Below are positions 9,215 through 18,517 of a stretch of 64,000 nt of DNA, one piece after another; the first letter of the stretch is position 1, and the number at the start of each line of letters is the position of its first letter. Made by a program: the position numbers and the translations under genes. The stretch lies in contig JADJQQ010000001.1 in the NCBI GenBank assembly GCA_016712625.1, positions 620,001-684,000 of the forward strand, read 5' to 3'. This stretch comes from Candidatus Competibacteraceae bacterium (lineage in GTDB: Bacteria; Pseudomonadota; Gammaproteobacteria; Competibacterales; Competibacteraceae). The notes beneath the pieces are model-generated. The model saw only the letters and a program-made list of their open reading frames with translations. It made no database searches and was not told the origin of the DNA.

Positions 9215-10329
9215 CCATGCCTACCGAAACCCCACTCGATGTTAATTCACCGGCCGAATCCACCAGCGCCGGCGCCGAATCCGTGGGTGCCTGGCTTGCG
9301 CAGGCCCGAGTCGGATTTCAAGCCGATCAGCGCGAGGTCGCCCGTCATCTCGGACTGAATCCGACAATCATCGAAGCCATCGAACGTGATGATTTCGGAC
9401 GGTTGGGTCCGCCGGTGTTTGTTCGCGGCTACCTTAGCCGCTATGCCCGGCTCCTAAACCTACCAGAACAGGCGGTGCTGGAACGCTATCGACTCCAATC
9501 AGGCCCCACCGTGACGCCACCGCCGTTGAAAATGGTGCATCCACTCCGACGGCAAACCCGAGTTCGGGATTTGCGCGGCGTATTCTATCTGCTGCTGCTG
9601 GTGGGCATCGCCTGGACCGCTATCCAGAATCTCAATAACCTCGATCCGAGCCGCTTGCTCGCCTTCTGGTCGGACGGCGATGGCAAGACAGGGCAAGAAG
9701 TCACCTCCGCGACGAGCGCCGCCAACACCCAGACCCAATATCCCTTCCAAGCCGAGCCCGCAACCACTCCCTCGCCCCCGTCATCCCCACTGGCCACCGA
9801 ATCTGCGTCCTCAAGCCATAATACTGTTCCCGCGCTGCCCGCCTCCAGTACGCCAAACTCACCGACCCCCGCGATGCCAGTCGCGCCGACGACCCCCACC
9901 GCACCGGTCGCCGCGCCTTCAGTATCCGGGGTTATAGCCGCGACCACCATCTCGCCGGTGCCGGGTTCATCGGCCCCAGCCACCATCGCTTCAGTGCCTG
10001 GACTCATAGCAACCGCCACCACGCTGCCTTCCACCGGGCCGACAGTGGAATCCGGCGGTGGAACAGGCCCTGGCGAGGCGAAATTGCTGCTTGAATTCAG
10101 TAACGATTGCTGGGTTGAAGTGAAAGATGCGCAAGGCAACGTCCTCGCCAATGGCTTGATGAAAGCCAACAGCACCCGCGCCATTTCGGGATCCGCTCCT
10201 TTCAAAGTTACCCTCGGCAACGCACCAGCCGCCCGCATCATCTTGGATGACCGCTTGGTCAATACTGACATCTATGTGCCCAGGCGCGGCACGGTCAGCC
10301 GCTTTACCCTAGATCGCGGCCAACCCTGA
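9211..10329 (+). CDS. rodZ: Cytoskeletal protein RodZ
   Basis: Membrane protein linking MreB to the elongasome and rod shape. It has an N-terminal Xre-like helix-turn-helix (about 25-95: GAWLAQARVGFQADQREVA, then VFVRGYLSRYARLL), one transmembrane helix at about 123-140 (GVFYLLLLVGIAWTAI), a long Pro/Thr/Ala/Ser-rich periplasmic linker (about 165-285), and a C-terminal DUF4115 domain (LLLEFSNDCWVEVKDAQGNVL to the end). It overlaps pilW by 4 bp. In many relatives ispG follows rodZ; here hisS does. Confidence 0.92.
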   Translation: MTMPTETPLDVNSPAESTSAGAESVGAWLAQARVGFQADQREVARHLGLNPTIIEAIERDDFGRLGPPVFVRGYLSRYARLLNLPEQAVLERYRLQSGPTVTPPPLKMVHPLRRQTRVRDLRGVFYLLLLVGIAWTAIQNLNNLDPSRLLAFWSDGDGKTGQEVTSATSAANTQTQYPFQAEPATTPSPPSSPLATESASSSHNTVPALPASSTPNSPTPAMPVAPTTPTAPVAAPSVSGVIAATTISPVPGSSAPATIASVPGLIATATTLPSTGPTVESGGGTGPGEAKLLLEFSNDCWVEVKDAQGNVLANGLMKANSTRAISGSAPFKVTLGNAPAARIILDDRLVNTDIYVPRRGTVSRFTLDRGQP

Positions 10330-10401
10330 TCCCCAAGCTCCAAGCTTGATGCTGGCCGTGATGGCTGTCACCCGCTTATAAACCCAAATCTAAACTTCAT
10401 C

Positions 10402-11682
10402 ATGGCCAAGCAGTTGCAAGCCATTCGCGGCATGAACGATATCCTGCCCGACGAATCGGCGTTATGGCAGCGCCTCGAAGCCGTTGTGCGCGAAGTCCTG
10501 TCCGCTTACGATTATCAAGAAATTCGCCTCCCGATCGTGGAGAAAACCGAATTGTTCGCTCGCTCGATCGGCGAAGTCACCGATATCGTCGAAAAGGAGA
10601 TGTATACCTTCAACGATCGCGGCGGCGACAGTCTGACGCTGCGCCCAGAGGGCACCGCCGGCTGCGTGCGAGCCTGTATCGAACACGGTTTGCTGCATCA
10701 TCAGACCCAGCGCTTGTGGTACGCCGGGCCGATGTTTCGTTACGAACGACCCCAAAAAGGCCGCTACCGCCAGTTCCATCAGGTCGGAGCCGAAGCTTAC
10801 GGCATGGAAGGCCCCGATATTGACGCCGAATTGATCTGCCTCTCCGCCCGTCTGTGGCAACGGCTCGGTATCCGCCAAGTCACCCTCCAACTCAACTCGC
10901 TCGGTTCCAGCGCCGCTCGCGCGGCTTATCGCGAGCGACTGGTCGCCTACTTTACCGCGCGTCATAGCGAACTAGACGAGGATAGCCAGCGCCGCCTGCG
11001 TTCCAATCCGCTACGCATCCTGGACAGCAAAAACCCGGCCTTGCGACCACTGTTAGCGGAAGCGCCGTCGCTGCTCGACCATCTTGATCCCGAATCGCTG
11101 GCGCATTTCGAAGCGCTGAAAGCGTTGCTTGATACCGCGGGCATCCCTTACGAAATCAACCCAAAGCTAGTGCGCGGTCTGGATTATTACTGCAAGACCG
11201 TGTTTGAATGGGTCACTGAGACGTTGGGCGCTCAGGGCACAATCTGCGCCGGCGGCCGCTACGACGGATTGATCGAACAGCTGGGTGGTCAGGCCGTATC
11301 GGGAGTTGGCTTTGCCCTGGGTTTGGAGCGGCTGATCGCCATGCTTGCCGCTAACAAGCCCGCGATTGAAACCGCTCCCCACGCTTACCTGATCATGGTC
11401 GGCGACGCCGCCCAGCGCCATGGACTGGCCCTGGCCGAACGCTTGCGCGATCAGGTACCGGGGCTGCGGCTGCGGATGAATTGCGGCGGCGGCGGTTTCA
11501 AGGCGCAATTTCGCCGGGCTGACACCAGTGGCGCCCACTTTGCCCTGATTCTAGGCGAAAACGAGGTTGCCACTGAAAGCGTCTCCATCAAACCCTTACG
11601 TGCCACCGAGAACCAACAACACACCTTAGCGGGAGACCAGGTAGCCGCCTATCTACGCGCGGCGATCCTGGAGAAGCTCTAA
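10402..11682 (+). CDS. hisS: Histidyl-tRNA synthetase
   Basis: Class II aminoacyl-tRNA synthetase of 426 residues charging tRNA-His. The N-terminus has the family signature ([14 protein letters not shown]). Motif 2 lies around [19 protein letters not shown], the histidine motifs are [14 protein letters not shown] and AGGRYDGL, and motif 3 is [11 protein letters not shown]. The C-terminal anticodon-binding domain runs from about 330. It lies 72 bp after rodZ and 33 bp before the yfgM-like start, in conserved order but with ispG missing from the usual slot. Confidence 0.96.
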   Translation: MAKQLQAIRGMNDILPDESALWQRLEAVVREVLSAYDYQEIRLPIVEKTELFARSIGEVTDIVEKEMYTFNDRGGDSLTLRPEGTAGCVRACIEHGLLHHQTQRLWYAGPMFRYERPQKGRYRQFHQVGAEAYGMEGPDIDAELICLSARLWQRLGIRQVTLQLNSLGSSAARAAYRERLVAYFTARHSELDEDSQRRLRSNPLRILDSKNPALRPLLAEAPSLLDHLDPESLAHFEALKALLDTAGIPYEINPKLVRGLDYYCKTVFEWVTETLGAQGTICAGGRYDGLIEQLGGQAVSGVGFALGLERLIAMLAANKPAIETAPHAYLIMVGDAAQRHGLALAERLRDQVPGLRLRMNCGGGGFKAQFRRADTSGAHFALILGENEVATESVSIKPLRATENQQHTLAGDQVAAYLRAAILEKL

Positions 11683-11715
11683 CCAACCTAACAAAACGCA
11701 AGAGGAAACCAGGCG

Positions 11716-12639
11716 ATGGATTAATACACCGACGACGAGCGCGTCGAGGATCTAAAAAAATGGTGGAAAGAAAACGGCGCCAGCATCATTGTCGGCATCA
11801 CGCTCGGCGTGATTGCGATTTTCGGCTGGCGCTATTGGAATTCCTATCGCGACGCCAAGGGCGAACAAGCCTCTCAAGCCTATGATGCTTTCATTGTAGC
11901 GGTCGAAAAACCGGACGCCGACCAGGCCCGACAACGCAACCAGGCCTTGTTGGCCGATTTTCCAAAATCGCCTTACGCCAGTTTGGCCGCCATGCGACTG
12001 GCCAAGCTGGCGTCTGACAGCGGCGATGGCGCCACCGCGATCCAGCAGTTGGAATGGGTCATCGAAAACGCCAAACTCGACGAACTCAAAGATATCGCGC
12101 GGTTGCGCTTGGCGCGCTTGCTATCTGGCGCTGGTCGGGCCAGCGACGCCGAACAGCAATTATCCCGAGTCACCACCACCACTTTAACCGCCGAGCGCGA
12201 GGAACTGCGCGGCGATTTGGCGCTGGCCGCCAACGATCCCGCCAAAGCCCGCACCGCCTACACGGCGGCGCTGGCGGCCAGCGGTGGCAGTTCCCTGTTG
12301 CAACTGAAACTCGACGGCTTGAGCGCACCAACCGCGGAGAGCATCATTTCGGCCCCAACGGCTCCAATTCAACCCGAACCTCCTCAACCACCAGCGGTGA
12401 CGCCGCCAGCCACTCCGGAACCGGCGGCAACCCCTCAGACCCCAGCGGAAGCAACGACTACGGGATCAACAGCGCCAGAGACTCCAACCATTCCCCCGTT
12501 AGATGCCGCCGAACCTGCCGCAACACCACCCGCGACAAGCGAACCCGCCGCGCCGCCCGCCGCGGTTGCACCCGTTCCAGCCGCTGCCTCCGAACCCGTT
12601 CCAGCCCCAGCCCCACCGACTTCCACTTCAGGTCAATAA
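11716..12639 (+). pseudogene. yfgM: YfgM-like TPR membrane protein, in-frame TAA at codon 3
   Basis: YfgM is an ancillary SecYEG-associated periplasmic chaperone anchored by one N-terminal helix. From 11725 the frame reads YTDDERVEDLKKWWKENG and then a transmembrane helix, the canonical YfgM N-terminus. A strong Shine-Dalgarno (AGAGGAAA) precedes the ATG at 11716, but codon 3 (11722-11724) is TAA. The next usable start is a GTG at 11809, inside the membrane helix. The TPR region spans about codons 40-190. A Pro/Ala/Thr-rich tail of roughly 100 residues, absent from E. coli YfgM, ends the protein. The rest is intact, so the stop is a recent mutation, a sequence error, or a control element. Confidence 0.8.
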
Positions 12640-12641
12640 TC

Positions 12642-13802
12642 ATGATCGGTCGCGTCCTCCCGCTTCTATTGCTCGTCCTGAGCGCTGGCTGCAGCTGGCT
12701 CGGCGGCTGGTTCGGCGGTTCCAGCAGCGTGATTCCGCCAGCGGAATTAAAGTCAATCACCTCACCCGCCAGCATCCAGATCCTGTGGGAAAGCAAAGTA
12801 GGCGCCGGGGCGCAGGATCAGTTTATCCGCTTGGCTCCAGCGCTGGCCAATGGCCGGATTTACGCCGCCAGCTACGACGGCACCGTTGCCGCTCTTGATG
12901 CGCTCACCGGCCAGCGCCTCTGGGAAATCAACAGCAAGCTGCCGATTTCTGGCGGGGTCGGCTTGAGTGATAACGGCTTAGTGCTGGTCGGCAGCGATAA
13001 AGGTGAAGTGTTAGCCTTGCAACAAAGCGATGGCCACGAAGTTTGGCGGAGCACGGTATCCAGCGAGGTGCTGGCCCCACCGCGGGGTGCAAGAGGCATC
13101 GTGGTCGTGCGCACTGGGGATGGCAAATTCACCGGTCTTGACGCGCGTTCCGGGGAACGTCGCTGGGTTTCTGCCCACGCCATGCCTGCCCTCAGCCTAC
13201 GGGGCAATTCTTCGCCCCTGCTGGTGCAAAATTTGGTGATTTCCGGTCTGGCGACCGGTAAATTACTGGTGCTCTCTCTGGATAAGGGCCTGCCGCTCAC
13301 TGAAAAAACCATCGCCCCGCCGCACGGTCGCACCGAAATCGAACGATTAATCGACATTGATTCGGAACCGAAGATTTTTGGAGACACGCTTTACCTGGTG
13401 GCTTATCGCGGCAGCGTCGCTGCTATCGATATGCGTGGCGGCAACCAGATTTGGAACCGTCCTCTTTCCAGCTACGCCGGACTCGATGTGGATACCCGCC
13501 AAGTTTACGTCAGCGATGACACCGACGCGGTGCTAGCCCTGGATCGGCGTGATGGCGGCACGCTCTGGAAACAGGCGGAGCTGACAGGCCGGCGATTGAG
13601 CGCGCCAGCCGCCACCGACGATTACGTCGTCGTCGGTGATTTTGAAGGCTATTTACACTGGCTGAACAAGGAGGATGGCCGTATCGTTGGCCGGATTCGC
13701 GCGGGTGGCAAGGACATCATCACACCGCCGGTCACAGCTGGAAATACCGTGTTCGTGTTTGGTAAAAACGGCGCTTTAAGCGCCTTCCGAGCTGGAGGCT
13801 GA
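12642..13802 (+). CDS. bamB: Outer membrane assembly lipoprotein BamB
   Basis: BamB is the beta-propeller lipoprotein of the BAM complex that inserts outer-membrane beta-barrels. The 386-residue protein has a lipoprotein signal peptide with lipobox LSAGC (Cys17). PQQ-like propeller blades follow, with repeated GxVxALDxxTGxxLW patterns (YDGTVAALDALTGQRLWE, YRGSVAAIDMRGGNQIWN, DTDAVLALDRRDGGTLWK). The ATG at 12642 begins 2 bp after the yfgM stop, implying coupling. The GTPase gene der usually follows bamB in related genomes; here priA does. Confidence 0.93.
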   Translation: MIGRVLPLLLLVLSAGCSWLGGWFGGSSSVIPPAELKSITSPASIQILWESKVGAGAQDQFIRLAPALANGRIYAASYDGTVAALDALTGQRLWEINSKLPISGGVGLSDNGLVLVGSDKGEVLALQQSDGHEVWRSTVSSEVLAPPRGARGIVVVRTGDGKFTGLDARSGERRWVSAHAMPALSLRGNSSPLLVQNLVISGLATGKLLVLSLDKGLPLTEKTIAPPHGRTEIERLIDIDSEPKIFGDTLYLVAYRGSVAAIDMRGGNQIWNRPLSSYAGLDVDTRQVYVSDDTDAVLALDRRDGGTLWKQAELTGRRLSAPAATDDYVVVGDFEGYLHWLNKEDGRIVGRIRAGGKDIITPPVTAGNTVFVFGKNGALSAFRAGG

Positions 13803-13847
13803 CCGAGGGTACGCCCGCGCCCACCTCTAGCCATCGGGTTCGCCGTC

Positions 13848-16061
13848 GTGCCCGAACTGATTTTGCGGGTCGCCGTACCTTCGCCATTACCGCAAACTTT
13901 CGATTACCTTGCGCCGCCGGATTGCGATCCGGCGGCGCTACGGCCTGGATTACGGATACGGGTTCCGTTCGGACGGCGACGGATCATCGGTTTCCTGCTC
14001 GAAATCAATCCTCGCACGGAGCGAAATCCAGACAGCCTGCGTTCGGTGGATGCCATTATCGACACCGAACCCGTCTTGTCGCCGGAGCTCATCGCGTTGC
14101 TGGAATGGGCGCGGCACTATTACCACCATCCGCCTGGCGAGGTTTTTGCGACGGCCTTGCCGGTCCTGCTCCGTCAGGGAGAACCGGCGCTGTTGCCGGT
14201 CCCAACGCCCTGCTGGCGCATCACTCCCGCTGGCCAGAACGCCCTGGCGGCGCCCGCCGCTTTGCGCCGTGCTCCAGTCCAACGGTTACTGCTCGACCAT
14301 TTGCTGCAATATCCCGATGGCATTGCCATCGAATCGTTGCTTGGCGTGGTGCGCAATACGGCGGCGACCTTGCACGCGTTGCACGAAAAAACCTGGGTGG
14401 AACCTATCGCTCCAGCCGGAGAGAGCTGGCTGGACCCACCGCCCGCTAGAGGGCCCTCACTGATTTTGAACGAAGCCCAAGCGGCGGCCATCGCCGCCGT
14501 CGCGGCGGAGTTGGAGCGCTTCCAGGTGTTTTTACTGGAAGGCGTTACCGGCAGCGGTAAAACAGAGGTTTATCTGCATCTGATTGAGGCGGTGTTGGCG
14601 CGCGACCGGCAGGCTTTGGTGTTAGTGCCGGAAATTGGCCTGACCCCGCAATTGCTGGCCCGCTTCCGAGAGCGGCTGCCGGAGCCGCTAGCCGTACTGC
14701 ACTCCGGCCTCGGCGACCGGGAACGGCTCAACGCGTGGCTGCTGGCGCGCGACGGCATCGCCCGCGTGGTGGTTGGAACCCGGTCGGCCGTGTTCGCGCC
14801 TTTGCAAAGGCCAGGGTTGCTGATCGTCGATGAAGAACACGATACCTCCTTCAAACAGCAGGAGGGGTTTCGTTATCACGCCCGCGATCTGGCGGTGATC
14901 CGCGGCCAGCAGCTCGGCGTTCCGGTGGTATTGGGATCAGCCACACCGGCGCTGGAAAGCTGCCATAACGTCCAGCGTCGACGGTATCGGTTGTTGCGCC
15001 TGCCGGAACGGGTCGGTGGGACAGAGCCGCCCATCGAAATCCTCGATTTACGCCGCCAACCGCTGACGGAAGGATTGTCTCAGCCCTTACTGGAACGGAT
15101 TCAAGCGCATCTCGCTCGCGATGAGCAGGTTTTATTATTTCTTAATCGGCGCGGCTTTGCGCCGGTGCTGTTTTGCCACGAATGCGGCTGGTCGAGCCAG
15201 TGCCGGCATTGCGATGCCCGCATGACCTTTCACCTGCGACAGCGCCGCCTGCTCTGTCACCACTGCGGCGATAACCGACCGGCGGATGCCGCCTGCCCGC
15301 TGTGCGGCAGCATCGATCTACGCGCGCTCGGCCACGGCACCGAGCGTCTGGAAACCGTGTTGCGGCGCGAATTTCCGAGCACGGCTCTCACCCGTATCGA
15401 CCGAGACAGTACGCGCCGACGGGGTAGCTTGGAAGCCTTGCTGGCCGATATCCAGGCGGGCGGCCCTCGCCTGTTGATCGGCACTCAGATGCTGGCCAAG
15501 GGCCATCACTTTCCAGCGGTGACTTTGGTGGGCATCGTCGATGCCGATCAGGGATTATATGGCGTCGATTTTCGGGCTAGCGAGCGCATGGCCCAGCTGA
15601 TTTTGCAAGTCGCCGGCCGGGCCGGCCGCGCCGATAAACCGGGTACAGTGCTTATTCAGACCCATCATCCCAACCACCCCTTATTAAAAATCCTGGTCTC
15701 CCAAGGTTATCCCGCATTCGCGGCGGCGGCCCTGACGGAACGGCGGGCGGCATGGCTACCTCCCTTCACCCATCAAGCCTTGCTTCGGGCCGAAGCTGTC
15801 GCGGCGGAACAAGCGACTGCGTTTCTGCGGGCTGGGCTCGCGCTGGCGGAACCCCTTGCCGACGGCGTGGAATTGCTGGGGCCAGCTCCCGCGCCGATGG
15901 AACGCCGCGCCGGCCGCTATCGGGCGCAACTGTTGCTACAAGCCGCGCAACGCCAAGACCTTCATCGTTTCCTCGATCTTTGGGTTCCTCTTTTGCGGAC
16001 CCAGCACCGCGATCATCGCGTTCGTTGGTCGCTGGATGTCGATCCTATCGAACTCTATTGA
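13848..16061 (+). CDS. priA: Primosomal protein N' (PriA helicase)
   Basis: 3'-5' superfamily 2 helicase that reloads the replisome at stalled forks. The 737-residue protein has the N-terminal 3'-OH DNA-binding domain (ILRVAVPSPLPQTFDYL), Walker A GVTGSGKTEVY (about 233), the DEEH Walker B box, and paired zinc-binding cysteines (FCHECGWSSQCRHCDARM and LLCHHCGDNRPADAACPLCG) at about 440-490. The helicase C motifs include GTQMLAKGHHFPAVTLVGI and QVAGRAGRADKPG. The start is GTG. It lies 45 bp after bamB. Confidence 0.95.
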   Translation: MPELILRVAVPSPLPQTFDYLAPPDCDPAALRPGLRIRVPFGRRRIIGFLLEINPRTERNPDSLRSVDAIIDTEPVLSPELIALLEWARHYYHHPPGEVFATALPVLLRQGEPALLPVPTPCWRITPAGQNALAAPAALRRAPVQRLLLDHLLQYPDGIAIESLLGVVRNTAATLHALHEKTWVEPIAPAGESWLDPPPARGPSLILNEAQAAAIAAVAAELERFQVFLLEGVTGSGKTEVYLHLIEAVLARDRQALVLVPEIGLTPQLLARFRERLPEPLAVLHSGLGDRERLNAWLLARDGIARVVVGTRSAVFAPLQRPGLLIVDEEHDTSFKQQEGFRYHARDLAVIRGQQLGVPVVLGSATPALESCHNVQRRRYRLLRLPERVGGTEPPIEILDLRRQPLTEGLSQPLLERIQAHLARDEQVLLFLNRRGFAPVLFCHECGWSSQCRHCDARMTFHLRQRRLLCHHCGDNRPADAACPLCGSIDLRALGHGTERLETVLRREFPSTALTRIDRDSTRRRGSLEALLADIQAGGPRLLIGTQMLAKGHHFPAVTLVGIVDADQGLYGVDFRASERMAQLILQVAGRAGRADKPGTVLIQTHHPNHPLLKILVSQGYPAFAAAALTERRAAWLPPFTHQALLRAEAVAAEQATAFLRAGLALAEPLADGVELLGPAPAPMERRAGRYRAQLLLQAAQRQDLHRFLDLWVPLLRTQHRDHRVRWSLDVDPIELY

Positions 16062-16403
16062 GCTTCGAGCGACTTTGCTCTTTTTCGCGTAGGTGGTATG
16101 ACCCGATTTCCTTGCTGAGCCACTGATGGCATTAAAAACAGGCTTTTCGTGACAAATTTTTTGAAAAATTCAAGCAATTGAAAAATAACCAAGTCAAGAA
16201 GCCTTTACATGCCGAGTAAGCCGACTAGACTTTTTTTGTGCTTGTGCTTTTTCCATATAGCCAGGCAACCATTAAAGGAGATGACGGGAATCGGACGATT
16301 CGGGCATACAACCTAGAATCTGGCCCGGCAGCGGTCACCGCCAAAGCAAGCCTCGAACCTTTCCCGATCACGCCACCATTCACCCTTGTTCTTGGATATC
16401 ACG
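16062..16403 (+). promoter_or_regulatory. Upstream region of the DUF485-actP operon
   Basis: This 342-bp gap holds no convincing gene. It turns AT-rich after 16140 and contains the palindrome TTGAA-AAA-TTCAA at 16161-16173. The TTGAAAAAT half is repeated directly at 16178-16186. Such repeats could bind a regulator of acetate uptake, but I cannot assign one, and no clear -10/-35 pair stands out. Confidence 0.35.
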
Positions 16404-16712
16404 ATGCAACAAGACCTGGTACACGCAATAAAAAGCAATCCCAAATATCATGAGTTGCTCTCAAAACGGAAGTCGTTCGCCTGGATGCTAGCCGGCATCA
16501 TGCTGGTCATCTACTACGGCTTCATCTTGATCGTCGCCTTCAACAAGGAATTTCTCGGTCAACCCCTGTCGGCTGGTTCCATCACCACCGTGGGTATTCC
16601 AATCGGTCTTGGCGTCATCATCAGCGCCTTCGTGCTGACCGGTATCTACGTTTCCCGCGCCAATTCGGAATTCGACCGGTTGACCCGCGAGATCAAGGAG
16701 GAAGTATTATGA
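16404..16712 (+). CDS. DUF485 membrane protein (YjcH-like)
   Basis: Small protein of 102 residues with two transmembrane helices (about 27-50 and 62-86) joined by a short loop. It matches DUF485, whose members are nearly always encoded just upstream of actP (yjcH in E. coli). The ATG at 16404 is preferred to 16386 because it gives the usual N-terminus ([22 protein letters not shown] is truncated here to [10 protein letters not shown]). Its stop overlaps the actP start by 4 bp, so the two are translationally coupled. It is thought to assist or accompany the symporter; the mechanism is unknown. Confidence 0.88.
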   Translation: MQQDLVHAIKSNPKYHELLSKRKSFAWMLAGIMLVIYYGFILIVAFNKEFLGQPLSAGSITTVGIPIGLGVIISAFVLTGIYVSRANSEFDRLTREIKEEVL

Positions 16713-18394
16713 GAATGTGGCAAAACCTCACCGCGGTTCTCGTTTTGAGTCTGGTTGCCGGGGTAGCGCTGGCGGCTGGCGATATCGGCGAAGTCAAGAA
16801 GCAGGCGGTAAATGTGCCCGCCATCATCATGTTCCTGGCGTTCGTCGGCGCTACCTTGGGCATTACCTACTGGGCGGCGCAACGCACCAAGACCGCCAAG
16901 GATTTCTACGCCGCCGGCGGCGGTATCACCGGCTTCCAGAACGGCTTGGCCATCGCTGGCGACTACATGTCGGCGGCCTCGTTCCTCGGCATTTCCGGTC
17001 TGGTATTCATTAATGGATACGATGGACTGATCTACTCAGTGGGCTGGCTGGTCGGCTGGCCGATCATCATGTTTCTGATGGCCGAGCAACTGCGCAACCT
17101 TGGCAAATACACCTACGCCGATGTGGTGTCCTACCGCTTCCAGCGGGTGCCGATGCGCACCATGGCCGCCACCGGCTCACTGGTGGTGGTGATTCTCTAT
17201 CTGATCGGCCAAATGGTTGGCGCGGGCAAACTGATTCAGGTGTTGTTCGGGCTGGACTATACCTACGCCGTGATTAGCGTCGGCGTCTTGATCATCCTGT
17301 ACGTCACCTTCGGCGGCATGCTCGCCACCACCTGGGTGCAAATCATCAAAGCCTGTCTCCTGTTGGGCGGCGCCACCATCATCGCCTTTGGCGCATTGTA
17401 TGTCGCCACCGGCGGCTCGATGAGTCCGGAAGCGCTGTTCCGCCGCGCCACCGAGATTCACGCTAAGAAAGATGCGCTGATGCGGCCCGGAGCGCTGGTG
17501 ACCAGCCCGCTTGAAGCCATTTCCCTGGGTCTGGCTCTGATGTTCGGCACCGCCGGTCTGCCCCATATCCTGATGCGGTTCTTCACCGTGCCCAACGCGA
17601 CCGAAGCCCGCAAGTCCGTGTTCTACGCCACCGGTTTCATCGGCTACTTCTACATCCTGACCTTCCTGATCGGTTTTGGCGCCATCGTGCTGCTGATGCC
17701 CGCCGATTCCGGCTTCATGGTAACCAACGCCAAGGGTGTCCTGGAACTCAAGGGCGGCCAAAACATGGCGGCGGTCAACTTGGCGCAAGCGGTCGGCGGC
17801 AACTTGCTGCTTGGCTTTATCTCGGCGGTGGCGTTCGCCACGATTTTGGCGGTCGTGTCTGGCCTGACCCTGGCCGGTGCGTCGGCGATTTCCCATGACC
17901 TGTACGCCAACGTATTCGCGCACGGCAACGTCAACGAACAGCAGGAAGTGCGCGTCTCCAAGATGGCCACCCTGGTCTTGGGCGTGATCGCCATTCTGCT
18001 CGGTATCGCTTTCGAGCAACAAAACGTCGCTTACCTGGTTGGCTTGACCTTCTCGGTGGCGGCCAGCGCCAACTTCCCGATCCTGATCGTGTCGATCTTC
18101 TGGTCGAAAATGACCACGAAGGGCGCGCTATTGGGTGGTTGGCTGGGCCTGATTAGCTCCACCCTGTTCGTGATCTTGGGACCGACGGTGTGGACTGACG
18201 TGCTCAAGCTGGGCGACCCCATCTTCCCGTTCAAGAACCCGGCGCTGTTCTCGATGACCATCTCGTTCTTGGGCATCTGGATCGGCTCGATCATGGACAA
18301 TAGCGAAAACGCCCGGCAGGAGCATGCCGCATTTGAAGCACAGGATGTGCGCTGCCAAACCGGGATTGGCGCTGAGGGCGCCTCTAGTCACTGA
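16709..18394 (+). CDS. actP: Cation/acetate symporter ActP
   Basis: Sodium:solute symporter family (SSS) permease that scavenges acetate and other short carboxylates. The 561-residue protein has an N-terminal signal-like helix, then about 13 transmembrane segments. Landmarks are [35 protein letters not shown] (here split: [14 protein letters not shown], then [14 protein letters not shown]), [12 protein letters not shown], and [23 protein letters not shown]. It is coupled to the DUF485 gene. acs, its frequent neighbour, is absent from the window. A terminator hairpin follows at 18458. Confidence 0.93.
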   Translation: MRMWQNLTAVLVLSLVAGVALAAGDIGEVKKQAVNVPAIIMFLAFVGATLGITYWAAQRTKTAKDFYAAGGGITGFQNGLAIAGDYMSAASFLGISGLVFINGYDGLIYSVGWLVGWPIIMFLMAEQLRNLGKYTYADVVSYRFQRVPMRTMAATGSLVVVILYLIGQMVGAGKLIQVLFGLDYTYAVISVGVLIILYVTFGGMLATTWVQIIKACLLLGGATIIAFGALYVATGGSMSPEALFRRATEIHAKKDALMRPGALVTSPLEAISLGLALMFGTAGLPHILMRFFTVPNATEARKSVFYATGFIGYFYILTFLIGFGAIVLLMPADSGFMVTNAKGVLELKGGQNMAAVNLAQAVGGNLLLGFISAVAFATILAVVSGLTLAGASAISHDLYANVFAHGNVNEQQEVRVSKMATLVLGVIAILLGIAFEQQNVAYLVGLTFSVAASANFPILIVSIFWSKMTTKGALLGGWLGLISSTLFVILGPTVWTDVLKLGDPIFPFKNPALFSMTISFLGIWIGSIMDNSENARQEHAAFEAQDVRCQTGIGAEGASSH

Positions 18395-18457
18395 TGATTT
18401 CGACCGGGAGGATCCGCGAATAGTGATCCTCCCCTCGAACTTGAATCTGCTAAGATG

Positions 18458-18495
18458 AACCCCCTTCGGAACCCGCCGAAAGGGGGTTTTCTTTT
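18458..18495 (+). terminator. Rho-independent terminator of the actP operon
   Basis: AACCCCCTTCGG (18458-18469) pairs with CCGAAAGGGGGTT (18476-18488), with one bulged A and a 6-base loop, followed by a T-rich run (TTCTTTT). It lies 63 bp after actP. Its position argues that the next gene does not start at the ATG at 18455, which sits at the base of this hairpin. Confidence 0.85.
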
Positions 18496-18517
18496 GACGC
18501 AACCGGATGGAATAGCC

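Noticed and set aside
11716..12639. TAA reassigned as a sense codon
   Set aside because: TAA ends yfgM itself, hisS and the agmatine deiminase gene normally, so the code looks standard.
13922..14449. Alternative frames inside priA
   Set aside because: PriA motifs run through the region in one frame, so these are shadows.
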